NCBI GenBank assembly: GCA_040751775.1
Contig: JBFMGD010000061.1
Span: forward strand, 1 to 10,279
Direction of reading: 5' to 3'
Source of the DNA: JBFMGD01 sp040751775
GTDB lineage: Bacteria; Bacillota; Dethiobacteria; DTU022
DNA: 10,279 nucleotides
Below are positions 1 through 7,317 of this stretch, one piece after another (positions within the stretch are counted from its first letter, which is position 1; every line of letters starts with the position of its first letter). The position numbers and the translations under genes are program-made. The notes beneath the pieces are model-generated. The model saw nothing but the letters and a program-made list of their open reading frames with translations. It searched no databases and was not told the DNA's origin.

Positions 1-500
1 AGCGGCGGATGACGCTTGTTGCGCAGAATCCGCTGCTCTTTATGACCAGCGTCAGAGAAAATGTGAGTTACGGTTTAAAGGCGCGCGGCTGCACGCGCGC
101 GGAAACCAGGCGTCGCGTGGATGATTTGCTCGCGCAATTGGGCTTGCATGACCTGGCGGAGCGCCGGGCCGATTCCCTCTCAGGCGGGGAAGCGCAGCGG
201 GTGGCTTTAGCCCGCGCCGTGGCTTTTGAGCCGGAACTGCTTTTGCTGGACGAACCGACGGCCAATTTGGATCCGGCAAATGTAGAGCTGATCGAGAATA
301 TGATTTTACACCTAAACCGCTTCTCCGGCATGACGATTATCATGGTCACACATAACATCTTTCAAGCGCGCCGGGTCGCGCACCGGGTGATCTTTATCAA
401 CCAGGGGCGAATTGTGGAGATGGGAAATACGGCAGAAATATTTTCCTCGCCCCGGAATGAAAGAACCCGCTCTTTTATTGAGGGGCGCATGGTTTACTGA
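1..500 (+). CDS. ABC transporter ATP-binding subunit, tungstate (TupC)-like, 5' truncated
   Basis: This is the C-terminal part of an ABC-transporter ATPase that powers import through a membrane permease. The reading frame is already open at the window edge, with two Arg codons before the Met at 9, so the true start and the Walker A motif lie upstream. Counting from Met 9 as residue 1, it shows the Q-loop (VAQN, Q6), the signature LSGGE (57-61), Walker B LLLLDEP (77-83), the D-loop (NLD) and the switch His (H115 in VTHN). The ending, with ERTRSFIEGRMVY, resembles tungstate importers of the TupC type, which usually finish with a similar G-x-M-[VI]-Y. Molybdate or other anion importers remain possible, because the substrate is set by the binding protein and permease outside the window. 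The ATPase assignment is firm; the substrate is moderate. Confidence 0.88.
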   Translation, partial: RRMTLVAQNPLLFMTSVRENVSYGLKARGCTRAETRRRVDDLLAQLGLHDLAERRADSLSGGEAQRVALARAVAFEPELLLLDEPTANLDPANVELIENMILHLNRFSGMTIIMVTHNIFQARRVAHRVIFINQGRIVEMGNTAEIFSSPRNERTRSFIEGRMVY

Positions 501-547
501 TAATTATTCTACCCTGCGCCTCTGCCGCGTAAGATTGGAGGGAGAGG

Positions 548-1486
548 GTGGGGCGCATGGTCTGGGTACGCCTGGGGAGCGCTTTTGGTTACCTGGGACT
601 TTTTTTATTCGGATTGCACTTTATGAGCCGTAATTTACACAGTGCGGCAGGGTCCGGCCTGGAACGTTTCCTGGCCCGCCTGACGGGCAGCCCCTGGAAA
701 GGTTTTCTCGCTGGGGCGGCGGTTACAGGAGCGCTGCAGAGCAGCAGCCTCATTTCGGTAATGGTTGTCGGCCTAGTCAACGCGCGAGTTATGACGCTGG
801 CCCAGGCGATTGCCGTGATTATCGGAGCCAACGTGGGAACAACCGTTACCGCGCAACTGCTTTCGTTTAATATCCAGCATGCCGCACTGCCGCTGATCGG
901 TGCGGCGGTTTTTTTATATCTTTTGCCCCTGTCCCGCCTGAAACCGGCAGCCGGGGCGTTGTTGGGTTGGGGATTGGTACTTTTAGGCTTAGGCGGTATG
1001 GCGGAGTCGCTGGCGCCTCTCCGGAATACCCCGGTGATGGCGCGCCTGCTTGCCGCGGCCGGGGAAACTCCGTGGCAAGGGATCGGCGCGGGCATATTAA
1101 CGGCTGCCGCGCTGCAAAGCAGCAGCGGGGTCATGGGCCTCGTGCTGGGTATGGCCCTGGAAGGATCGATTTCATTGACGGCCGCGATGGCGGTTTTAAT
1201 CGGAGCAGATCTCGGTACCTGCACGACCGCCCTGATTGCCTCAGTAGGCATGAACCGCACCGCGCGCGCCGCGGCCTGGTCGCACTTTATTTTTAACCTG
1301 CTCAGCCTGGTTTTGGCCGCGCTCTTTTTCCCCTACATGCTCCGGGTAACGGCCTTCGCCGCGTCTTCCTTAACCCGCCGCCTGGCCAATTTTCATACCC
1401 TCTATAACCTGCTCGGCGCGCTGGTGATCCTTCCCCTGGCCGAACCCCTGGCCAGATTGCTGCAGGGACGAAAGGAAATTCTTTGA
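548..1486 (+). CDS. Na+/phosphate cotransporter family membrane protein, short form without PhoU domain
   Basis: This is an integral membrane protein of the Na/Pi-cotransporter family (NptA/YjbB type), expected to move phosphate coupled to sodium. Two internal repeats are visible. Each carries the family QSSS motif (residues 64-67 in GALQSSS and 190-193 in AALQSSS) followed by a Gly-rich pore segment (IIGANVGTTVTA at 91-102 and LIGADLGTCTTA at 217-228). Hydrophobic segments fill nearly all of the 312 residues. Many bacterial relatives are over 500 residues because of a C-terminal PhoU-like regulatory domain, which this one lacks. The GTG at 548 is preferred because GGAGG (537-541) lies 6 bases upstream; the in-frame ATG at 557 is the alternative. 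It starts 47 bases after the ABC gene and may be co-transcribed with it. Direction and exact substrate (phosphate or another oxyanion) cannot be read from the sequence. Confidence 0.88.
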   Translation: MGRMVWVRLGSAFGYLGLFLFGLHFMSRNLHSAAGSGLERFLARLTGSPWKGFLAGAAVTGALQSSSLISVMVVGLVNARVMTLAQAIAVIIGANVGTTVTAQLLSFNIQHAALPLIGAAVFLYLLPLSRLKPAAGALLGWGLVLLGLGGMAESLAPLRNTPVMARLLAAAGETPWQGIGAGILTAAALQSSSGVMGLVLGMALEGSISLTAAMAVLIGADLGTCTTALIASVGMNRTARAAAWSHFIFNLLSLVLAALFFPYMLRVTAFAASSLTRRLANFHTLYNLLGALVILPLAEPLARLLQGRKEIL

Positions 1487-1558
1487 ATGAAAAATTGGCA
1501 ATATAACATAATATTACTCATAAGTCAGGACAATGGCCGGCGGTGAGTTTCTACTGGA

Positions 1559-1581
1559 TTTAGACCGCGAAGCGCTCTAAA
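1559..1581 (+). repeat. Inverted repeat / RNA hairpin in the uppP upstream region
   Basis: TTTAGA at 1559-1564 and TCTAAA at 1576-1581 are exact reverse complements. Inside, after one C/C mismatch, CGC (1566-1568) and GCG (1572-1574) pair around a GAA loop, so most of the 23 bases can fold. It could be an RNA hairpin or a protein-binding operator. There is no run of T after it. Confidence 0.5.
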
Positions 1582-1627
1582 GGAGTGACTTCTGGCATTT
1601 GGCATAGGTTAAGTTGTACTAATATTT

Positions 1628-1639
1628 TTAAATATTTAA
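1628..1639. repeat. Perfect AT-rich palindrome
   Basis: TTAAATATTTAA equals its own reverse complement. It lies about 110 bases before the uppP start and about 60 bases before the predicted uppP -35. It could be an operator or just AT-rich spacer; short AT palindromes are common by chance. Confidence 0.4.
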
Positions 1640-1699
1640 GCGGCAGGATATAAGTAGTGGTGTAAAGAAAATAAGACAGGTTAATTTCATTGTGATACT

Positions 1700-1729
1700 T
1701 TGGAGCCGGGGTAAGAGAACCACTATAAA
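1700..1729 (+). promoter_or_regulatory. Possible sigma-A promoter of uppP
   Basis: TTGGAG (1700-1705) and TATAAA (1724-1729) are separated by 18 bases. The -10 is good and the -35 matches only its TTG. Transcription would start about 15 bases before the start codon, giving a very short leader that still includes the ribosome binding site at 1741-1747. If this promoter is the main one, the hairpins further upstream act as DNA sites, not as leader RNA. Confidence 0.45.
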
Positions 1730-1751
1730 ATGTCTTACTTGGGAGGGTGAC

Positions 1752-2540
1752 ATGAACCTGTTTGACGCGATTATTCTGGGATTGGTGCAGGGGCTGACAG
1801 AGTTTTTGCCGGTGAGCAGTTCCGGGCATCTTGTTATTTTTCAGGATATCCTGGGGATGGACGAGCCTGGGGTAACTCTGGAGATTTTGCTTCATTTTGG
1901 AACGCTGCTTTCCGTTTTATGGGTGTTCGGCCGGGATTTTCTTGATTTGCTGCGCTTTCCCAAAGATACGGTGCAGCGCCGTTTTCTGTTGCTGCTGCTG
2001 GTCGGAGTAATCCCGACAGCGCTGATGGCCTTTTTGCTGGGCGACCATGTGGCGCTTCTTTTTAAATCGACCCTGGTGGTTGGCATCATGCTGCTGGTGA
2101 CCGGGGGGATCCTCAAACTGCTCACAATATTACCCGCGGGAGAGAAAAATGTTTCAATAATGGGCTTTAAAGACGCGCTATGGGTCGGACTGCTGCAGGG
2201 ATTAGCCGTTATCCCGGGTATTTCGCGTTCCGGTTCGACGATTACCGCCGCGCTCTGGCGGGGACTGGACCGGGCCACTGCCGTGCGCTATTCATTTATG
2301 CTGGCCGCGCCGGTTATCTTCGGCGCCACCCTGCTGGAAGCCAGAAATATGCTGGCAATGGGAGTCGACAGCTCACTTCTGGTCAATTATCTTGTCGGAG
2401 GACTGGTGGCGTTTCTGGCCGGAGTGCTGGCGATAAAAACCTTTATCAACCTGCTTAAACAGCAAAAGTTTCACTACTTTGCTTACTATTGCTGGGCTGC
2501 GGGAGCCTTGATCATCGCCGCGTCGATTGTCCGGGGTTAG
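1752..2540 (+). CDS. uppP: Undecaprenyl-diphosphate phosphatase (BacA/UppP family)
   Basis: This enzyme removes a phosphate from undecaprenyl diphosphate at the membrane, regenerating the lipid carrier for peptidoglycan and other wall polymers; overproduction of the family gives bacitracin resistance. At 262 residues it is close to the usual 265-275. The first signature is QGLTEFLPVSSSGH (residues 13-26), containing the Q-x3-E motif with E17 and H26. The second is PGISRSGST (155-163), with R159 matching the catalytic Arg. The remainder is hydrophobic and fits a multi-pass protein with two inverted repeats. The ATG at 1752 is chosen because GGGAGGG (1741-1747) sits four bases before it; in-frame starts further upstream lack such a site and would add residues foreign to the family. 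It appears to be transcribed alone, as gaps with promoter-like sites lie on both sides. Confidence 0.96.
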   Translation: MNLFDAIILGLVQGLTEFLPVSSSGHLVIFQDILGMDEPGVTLEILLHFGTLLSVLWVFGRDFLDLLRFPKDTVQRRFLLLLLVGVIPTALMAFLLGDHVALLFKSTLVVGIMLLVTGGILKLLTILPAGEKNVSIMGFKDALWVGLLQGLAVIPGISRSGSTITAALWRGLDRATAVRYSFMLAAPVIFGATLLEARNMLAMGVDSSLLVNYLVGGLVAFLAGVLAIKTFINLLKQQKFHYFAYYCWAAGALIIAASIVRG

Positions 2541-2562
2541 TTGTCCGAGCCGGGGGTATTGT

Positions 2563-2591
2563 TTGCCTGCCGGCGGCGAATCGGTTATAAT
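2563..2591 (+). promoter_or_regulatory. Sigma-A-type promoter for the ftsK-rodZ-rimO unit
   Basis: TTGCCT (2563-2568), a 17-base spacer and a perfect TATAAT (2586-2591) lie in the 88-bp gap between uppP and ftsK. The predicted transcript start is near 2598, about 30 bases before the ATG. Spacing is optimal. A GCCGG/CCGGC pair (2549-2553/2570-2574) overlaps the -35 and could be incidental. Confidence 0.8.
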
Positions 2592-2612
2592 AGGCTTGTA
2601 CAGGTAATAATT

Positions 2613-2620
2613 GGGAAGGT
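2613..2620 (+). promoter_or_regulatory. Ribosome binding site that sets the ftsK start
   Basis: GGGAAGGT lies 8 bases before the ATG at 2629. A TTG in the same frame at 2611 would extend the protein by six residues, but the Shine-Dalgarno sequence would then lie inside the gene, so ATG 2629 (or the adjacent ATG 2632) is preferred. Confidence 0.65.
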
Positions 2621-2628
2621 CGGTGTCG

Positions 2629-4935
2629 ATGATGGCTAAAAGGCAGCGGCGTCATACCGGATTTAAAGATGAGCTCAAAAGCCAGGTAAAGGGAATCCTG
2701 CTGCTGGCTTTGGCCGTTTTTTGCTACGCCGGGCTCGTGCAAACCGCGCAAACCGGGGAAATGGGCGCATTTGTCCACAATACGCTGCGCACGCTGGCCG
2801 GGCAGACTGCGATCGTGATCCCGTTTCTGATTGGCGTGTTGGCGCTGCGCGTGATGCTGCCCCAGGGCATCTTCAATATAAAAACCCGTTTAATCGGGAT
2901 TCTAATCTTGCTGGTTCTTTTTATGGTCTGGGCTCATCTGCAGTTAATGATCGAAAATATTAATCGGTTGAGCGGTCAGGATTTTTTACGGGTCAGTTTC
3001 CAAATGGGCTTGGATAAAAACGGCGGGGGGGTAATGGGGGGCGCTTTCGCGGTGCTCCTCTTTTACCTGTTCAACGTGGTAGGCAGCCAGATTGTGCTGG
3101 CGACGCTGGCCGTGATCTCGGTGCTGCTGATCATTAATGTCCCGGTTGGCCAGCTGCTGGGCGCTGTGCGCCGGCTGGCCGGCTGGCTGCTACAGCTGCT
3201 CCAAGGTACGGGCCGTTTTCTGAAAGAAACGTATCAAATCCTGATGACCGGCTCGGAAGAAGAAACAGGCCGGCGGGAAAAAAAAATAGAAGAAACCTCT
3301 GATCATTCGCCTCTACAGCCCGTTCAGGAAGAGTTCCTGCTCAACCGGCTGGAGGAACAGCCGATGCAAACCGATACCGCGCCGCAACCGGAACCTTCCT
3401 ATTACCAGAAAGAGCGCCGCCTGGCGCTGGTGGAACCGGTGGAAAACGGTGAGCCGGCCGCGCGCTGCCACGCGGTGGTCCGGGCCAGCCTGAATCAATA
3501 CGTCGCGCCCTCCCTGGAGCTGCTGGCACGGCCGAGCCGCGTAGGAGACCATCAGCAAAGCAAGGGGATTAAAGAGCGGGCCAGGCTCCTGGAGAATACG
3601 CTGCAAAGTTTCGGGGTCAAGGCGCGGGTAATCCACGTCCAGTCCGGGCCGACTGTAACCCGTTTCGAAGTGCAGCCGGAAGCTGGAGTCAAAGTAAGCA
3701 AAATTATCAGTCTCTCCGACGACCTGGCTCTGAACCTGGCGGCGCCGCTGGTGCGGATCGAGGCGCCGATCCCGGGGAAAGCCGCCCTCGGTATCGAGGT
3801 GCCAAATAAAATCATTGCTCTCGTTTACCTGCGCGAGGTATTGGAAGACGGCTGCTTCCAGGAGAGCCCCTCACCCCTGACCGCGGGCCTGGGCAAGGAT
3901 ATTACCGGGGTGCCGGTAATCGCCGATTTAACAAAGATGCCGCACCTGTTGATTGCCGGCGCGACCGGCGCGGGCAAGAGCGTCTGCTTGAATACGATTA
4001 TTATCAGCTTGCTCTACAAGGCCCGTCCGGAGCGGGTGCGATTTGTGATGATCGATCCGAAGGTAGTGGAGTTGAGCATTTATAACGGGATACCGCACCT
4101 GCTGATGCCTGTGGTTACCGAGTCGAAAAAGGCTTCCCTGGCCCTGCGCAGCATGGTTAAAGAGATGGGCCGGCGCTATGAATTGTTTGCCCAGGACGGC
4201 GTGCGCGATATCGGCGCGTATAACGAACTGGTCGGCTCCGGCGGCGAAGACGGCGAAATTATGCCGTATATCGTGGTCATTATCGACGAATTGGCCGACC
4301 TGATGCTGGTGGCGCCCGGTGAAGTCGAGGATTCGATCGCCCGCCTGGCCCAGATGTCAAGGGCCGCAGGTATTCACCTGGTAATAGCCACCCAACGGCC
4401 TTCGGTAGACGTTCTTACGGGGATTATTAAAGCAAATATAACCTCCCGGGTCGCCTTCACCGTTTCCTCCCAGGTCGATTCCCGCACCATTCTCGACATG
4501 GCCGGGGCGGAAAAGCTTCTTGGCCGCGGTGATATGCTCTTCTATCCTGTCGGAGCGGTTAAGCCGTTCCGCGTGCAAGGGGCCTATATCAGCGAGCGGG
4601 AAGTAAAAAGCATTACCGATTATATCAAGCAGCAGGGACAAGTTGAATACGAAAATAAGTTTAACACCTTGGAGATGGACGATAGCGCCATGGAAGAGTT
4701 GGATCAGCTGTTTCCCGACGCTGTTGAACTGGTTGTGCGCACCGGTCAGGCTTCCATTTCTCTGCTACAGAGACGTTTCCGGATCGGTTATACCCGGGCG
4801 GCCCGCCTGATCGATGATCTGGAACGAAGAGGCGTCGTGGGGCAGCATGAAGGGAGCAAACCGCGGGAAGTAATTATTACGCCGGAGCAAGCCGTAAAGA
4901 TGTACGAAGAATTTAAAGGAAGAATGAATTCCTAA
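2629..4935 (+). CDS. ftsK: DNA translocase, FtsK/SpoIIIE family
   Basis: This is a membrane-anchored hexameric motor that pumps chromosomal DNA through the closing division or sporulation septum. The 768-residue protein has hydrophobic segments at about 22-38, 60-77, 87-107 and 136-173, matching the N-terminal anchor. A variable, charged, Pro- and Glu-rich linker spans about 205-310. The alpha/beta motor domain carries Walker A GATGAGKS (444-451) and Walker B VVIIDELAD (549-557). The C-terminal winged-helix gamma domain (about 694-757, ending VVGQHEGSKPREVI) reads DNA orientation motifs. The length is close to Bacillus SpoIIIE, so a sporulation role is possible, but sequence alone does not separate vegetative FtsK from SpoIIIE. 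It is the first gene after a strong promoter, and a RodZ-like gene follows after 17 bases. Confidence 0.96.
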   Translation: MMAKRQRRHTGFKDELKSQVKGILLLALAVFCYAGLVQTAQTGEMGAFVHNTLRTLAGQTAIVIPFLIGVLALRVMLPQGIFNIKTRLIGILILLVLFMVWAHLQLMIENINRLSGQDFLRVSFQMGLDKNGGGVMGGAFAVLLFYLFNVVGSQIVLATLAVISVLLIINVPVGQLLGAVRRLAGWLLQLLQGTGRFLKETYQILMTGSEEETGRREKKIEETSDHSPLQPVQEEFLLNRLEEQPMQTDTAPQPEPSYYQKERRLALVEPVENGEPAARCHAVVRASLNQYVAPSLELLARPSRVGDHQQSKGIKERARLLENTLQSFGVKARVIHVQSGPTVTRFEVQPEAGVKVSKIISLSDDLALNLAAPLVRIEAPIPGKAALGIEVPNKIIALVYLREVLEDGCFQESPSPLTAGLGKDITGVPVIADLTKMPHLLIAGATGAGKSVCLNTIIISLLYKARPERVRFVMIDPKVVELSIYNGIPHLLMPVVTESKKASLALRSMVKEMGRRYELFAQDGVRDIGAYNELVGSGGEDGEIMPYIVVIIDELADLMLVAPGEVEDSIARLAQMSRAAGIHLVIATQRPSVDVLTGIIKANITSRVAFTVSSQVDSRTILDMAGAEKLLGRGDMLFYPVGAVKPFRVQGAYISEREVKSITDYIKQQGQVEYENKFNTLEMDDSAMEELDQLFPDAVELVVRTGQASISLLQRRFRIGYTRAARLIDDLERRGVVGQHEGSKPREVIITPEQAVKMYEEFKGRMNS

Positions 4936-4952
4936 GGCGAGAGGGTGAAAAC

Positions 4953-5792
4953 TTGGACGAGTTGGTGACATTACTAAGCCAGGCCCGCCGTGATCGGGAG
5001 ATCACCCTGAAGCAGATCAGTGAAAAAACCAAGATCCAGTTGCGCTATCTGCAAGCGCTCGAAAGCGGTGATTTTTCCGTATTCGCGGGAGAGGTTTACC
5101 TGAAAGGGGCACTCTGCAATTATGCCGAAATAGTAGGGCTGGACACCGGTGAGGTGCTGGCGCTCTATCATCGTCTCCGTGACAAGGCCGCAGCGGTAGA
5201 TACCGGCGAAACTGACACGGCGGCTGCGGATCCGGTGGCCGTGAAGCCGAAAGCGACACCAAAGCCGAAAAAGGTGGCGGCGGAGCGCCCGCAGGGGTCA
5301 TCCTTGAAAGCCGGTATGGTGGTGCTGGTGCTGCTCATGATCTCGGTCGCGATCTGGTTCAGCTTCAACCGCCCCTGGCAAGAGCGGGACCCGCTGGCGG
5401 ATCCGGGGCCCGCTGAAAACGGCCAGTCTGGAGACACCGGCGACGAGAGCGCCGCAGATCCGGACAACGGGCAGCCCCGGGTTCCGGCTGTAGACGTGTT
5501 TAACTCCACCAGCGGGGAGACAACCTACAACGTCAGCGGAGCGGCGGAAATATTAATCCGGTTGAATTTCAGTGAACCATGCTGGGTTCAGTTGAAAGTA
5601 GACGGTGAAGAGCTGTTTTACCCCCGTACCTTTCCGAGGGGTGACGAGTTTGAAACGACAGCCGACCGGGAAATCTGGATGCGTCTCGGTAACCCGCGCG
5701 GTGTCGGGATCTCGGTTAATGACATTGAAATTGAGGGAGGACGGGAACATCTCCGCCCGCATAACTTCGTGTTTAATCGAATAGCATACTGA
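4953..5792 (+). CDS. RodZ-like HTH membrane protein with C-terminal DUF4115 domain
   Basis: RodZ-family proteins link the MreB cytoskeleton to the elongation machinery and help set rod shape. The 279-residue protein begins with an Xre/HTH_25-type domain (about 3-70, including TLKQISEKTKI and the following RYLQALESGDF). A basic Pro/Lys/Ala linker, one TM segment (about 119-138, GMVVLVLLMISVAIWF) and an acidic Asp/Gly/Pro linker (140-180) follow. It ends in a beta-rich domain (about 197-275) containing PCWVQLKVDGEELF, typical of DUF4115. The layout implies a cytoplasmic HTH and an extracytoplasmic C-terminus. The start is TTG at 4953, supported by GAGGG at 4941-4945 with a 7-base gap and by alignment of the HTH to the N-terminus. 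The role is inferred from the family; some Firmicute members in this position are uncharacterised. Confidence 0.87.
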   Translation: MDELVTLLSQARRDREITLKQISEKTKIQLRYLQALESGDFSVFAGEVYLKGALCNYAEIVGLDTGEVLALYHRLRDKAAAVDTGETDTAAADPVAVKPKATPKPKKVAAERPQGSSLKAGMVVLVLLMISVAIWFSFNRPWQERDPLADPGPAENGQSGDTGDESAADPDNGQPRVPAVDVFNSTSGETTYNVSGAAEILIRLNFSEPCWVQLKVDGEELFYPRTFPRGDEFETTADREIWMRLGNPRGVGISVNDIEIEGGREHLRPHNFVFNRIAY

Positions 5793-5834
5793 CAGGCCAG
5801 TGAGCCCCGGCCAACTCTCAAGGAGCGATTCGGA

Positions 5835-7211
5835 ATGCAGCACAAGCTGAACCTGAAAAAACTGAAAGTCGCGGTCGTTTCATTGGGTTGCGCCAAAAAC
5901 CGCATTGACACGGAAGAGATGCTCGGCTTGTTAGGCCGACAAGGCCATATCATCACCGGTGATCCCGCTGCGGCCGATGCGGTGATCGTCAATACCTGCG
6001 CGTTTATCGAAGATGCCCAGCAGGAATCGATAGACACTCTTATTAAGCTGGCCCGCAGAGTGCGGGGCAAGAAACCGGTGATAATTGCCGCGGGCTGCCT
6101 GGCCGAATTTTTCGGTGAGAAGCTGCTTCAATCAATTCCGGAGTTGTCCGGTGTGATCGGCGTCCACAGCTACTCCCAGCTAACCGGCTTTCTGGAAAAC
6201 TGTTTAACCGGAACGGCGCAAAGCTGTCTCAGCCCCGCACCGGAACACTACAGCAGCCTGGGGGCGCGCCTCCTAACCACGCCCCGGCACAGTGTTTATG
6301 TCAAGATCGCCGAAGGGTGCAATAACCGGTGCCGCTACTGCCTCATTCCCGCATTGCGGGGCCCGTTACGGAGCAGGCCGGCTGCCGCTATTATTGAAGA
6401 GATTCGCCAGCTGGTCCGGGGTGGGGCCCGGGAGATAAATTTGATCGCCCAGGACACTACAGCCTACGGTACTGAGCTCTCCGGCGCGCCGGATCTAGCG
6501 TCACTGGTTGAACAAATCCTGGCCGAGGTTGCGGAGTTTCCTTGGCTGCGCATTCTTTACGCCTATCCGTCCCGGTTAACAGGCCGTTTGATCGATTTAA
6601 TTGCCTCTGAACCGCGCATCTGCAAATACCTGGATTTGCCGTTACAGCATGTCAGCACTACGGTATTAAAGCGAATGGGACGGCCGTATACTAGGGAGCA
6701 TATCATCGGCCTGATCACCCGGTTGCGTCACTCGATTCCCGGGTTGGCGTTACGGACCACATATCTGACCGGCTTTCCCGGCGAGACCCGGGAAGAGTTT
6801 ACGGAACTGGCCGAATTTTTAACAGCCTATCCTTTTGAACATGTCGGCGTATTTGCCTATTCCTCCCAACCGGGAACCGCCGCCGCGGCAATGGAAAACC
6901 AGGTTATCCGCCGGGTAGCCCGAAAACGCCGGCGTGAACTGATGGAAAGGCAGCAAGCCGTATCCCTGAGGTTAAACCGGGCCCGGCTCGAACAAAGATT
7001 GCCGGTACTGGTGGAGAGGCGTTCCGCCGCACACCCACACCGCTATTATGGACGGACAGCAGGCCAGGCTCCGGAAGTAGACGGCGGTGTCTGCTTCCTG
7101 TCAGCGCATCCGTTGATGCCCGGCAGCTTTGTTTCGTTGAAAATCGGTGCCGCTTCACCGTATCACCTGCTCGGTTTCAACCCTCGCCCCCTCCAACCTC
7201 TGTCCAAATAA
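5835..7211 (+). CDS. rimO: Ribosomal protein uS12 methylthiotransferase RimO
   Basis: This is a radical-SAM enzyme that adds a methylthio group to the conserved aspartate of ribosomal protein S12. The N-terminal methylthiotransferase domain has the three cluster cysteines C19 (SLGCAKN), C55 (NTCAF) and C88 (AAGCLAE). The radical-SAM domain has CNNRCRYC (C162, C166, C169). A C-terminal TRAM domain (about 388-449) is expected to bind the substrate. KNRIDTE and LIAQDTTAYG favour RimO over the related tRNA enzyme MiaB. At 458 residues it is of normal length. AAGGAG (5819-5824) lies 10 bases before the ATG. It follows the RodZ-like gene by 42 bases and is probably the last gene of the ftsK unit, as a new promoter appears after it. 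No missing key residue was seen. Confidence 0.95.
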   Translation: MQHKLNLKKLKVAVVSLGCAKNRIDTEEMLGLLGRQGHIITGDPAAADAVIVNTCAFIEDAQQESIDTLIKLARRVRGKKPVIIAAGCLAEFFGEKLLQSIPELSGVIGVHSYSQLTGFLENCLTGTAQSCLSPAPEHYSSLGARLLTTPRHSVYVKIAEGCNNRCRYCLIPALRGPLRSRPAAAIIEEIRQLVRGGAREINLIAQDTTAYGTELSGAPDLASLVEQILAEVAEFPWLRILYAYPSRLTGRLIDLIASEPRICKYLDLPLQHVSTTVLKRMGRPYTREHIIGLITRLRHSIPGLALRTTYLTGFPGETREEFTELAEFLTAYPFEHVGVFAYSSQPGTAAAAMENQVIRRVARKRRRELMERQQAVSLRLNRARLEQRLPVLVERRSAAHPHRYYGRTAGQAPEVDGGVCFLSAHPLMPGSFVSLKIGAASPYHLLGFNPRPLQPLSK

Positions 7212-7247
7212 GCTAAAAATAGGAACCGTATCTTGCGGCTGGCGCTG

Positions 7248-7276
7248 TTGCCCCGGTGTAACTTCTTTGTTATAAT
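7248..7276 (+). promoter_or_regulatory. Sigma-A-type promoter for the orf175-FtsH-like-cinA unit
   Basis: TTGCCC (7248-7253), a 17-base spacer and a perfect TATAAT (7271-7276) lie in the 106-bp gap after rimO. Predicted transcription starts near 7283, about 35 bases before the ATG at 7318. The element is strikingly like the one before ftsK (TTGCCT, 17 bases, TATAAT). No clear terminator hairpin with a T-run separates it from rimO, so read-through is also likely. Confidence 0.8.
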
Positions 7277-7317
7277 CAAACTACGCTAATAATTATGTAA
7301 ACAAGGGGCGCTCAGCC

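Larger units (their letters stand above)
1487..1751 (+). other. AT-rich gap upstream of uppP with inverted repeats and a possible structured leader
   Basis: No credible gene lies here. Complementary arms AAGTCA (1522-1527) and TGACTT (1586-1591) enclose a hairpin with arms TTTAGA (1559-1564) and TCTAAA (1576-1581), whose inner part can pair further as CGC-GAA-GCG. Between them sits GTTTCTAC (1547-1554). A tandem 7-base repeat TGGCATT/TGGCATA occurs at 1593-1606, and a perfect 12-bp AT palindrome TTAAATATTTAA at 1628-1639. Base composition is clearly more AT-rich than in the flanking genes. It may hold the uppP promoter and an untranslated leader. No U-tract follows the hairpin, so it is not a classical terminator. 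Confidence 0.45.

Noticed and set aside
79..102. GC-rich inverted repeat GCGCGC...GCGCGC inside the ABC gene
   Set aside because: It is explained by Arg/Ala-rich codons in a GC-rich coding frame and has no promoter or terminator context.
478..504. Separate promoter for the Na/Pi gene (TTGAGG and GATAAT)
   Set aside because: The spacer is only 15 bases and both boxes are weak; co-transcription with the ABC gene is simpler.
589..1260. Long minus-strand open frame of 223 residues opposite the Na/Pi gene
   Set aside because: The + strand product has clear duplicated QSSS motifs and membrane segments; the antisense frame has Arg/Pro/Ser-rich composition typical of a GC-rich shadow.
1516..1600. 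Canonical purine or cobalamin riboswitch
   Set aside because: GTTTCTAC and AGTCAGGA resemble short conserved pieces of these classes, but the accompanying helices and loop motifs are missing, and uppP is not a typical target. Kept only as an unassigned structured-RNA candidate.
1692..1751. N-terminal extension of uppP from an upstream in-frame start
   Set aside because: The added residues do not resemble the family, and the strong GGGAGGG site directly precedes the ATG at 1752.
1560..1895. 111-residue open frame on the minus strand covering the uppP upstream gap
   Set aside because: It overlaps the start of uppP, has low-complexity basic composition with no recognisable motif, and shows no convincing ribosome binding site. 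It is most likely a shadow of the uppP frame plus AT-rich spacer.
2549..2574. Intrinsic terminator after uppP
   Set aside because: The GCCGG/CCGGC stem is only five pairs with a long loop and no T-run follows; it overlaps the ftsK -35 instead.
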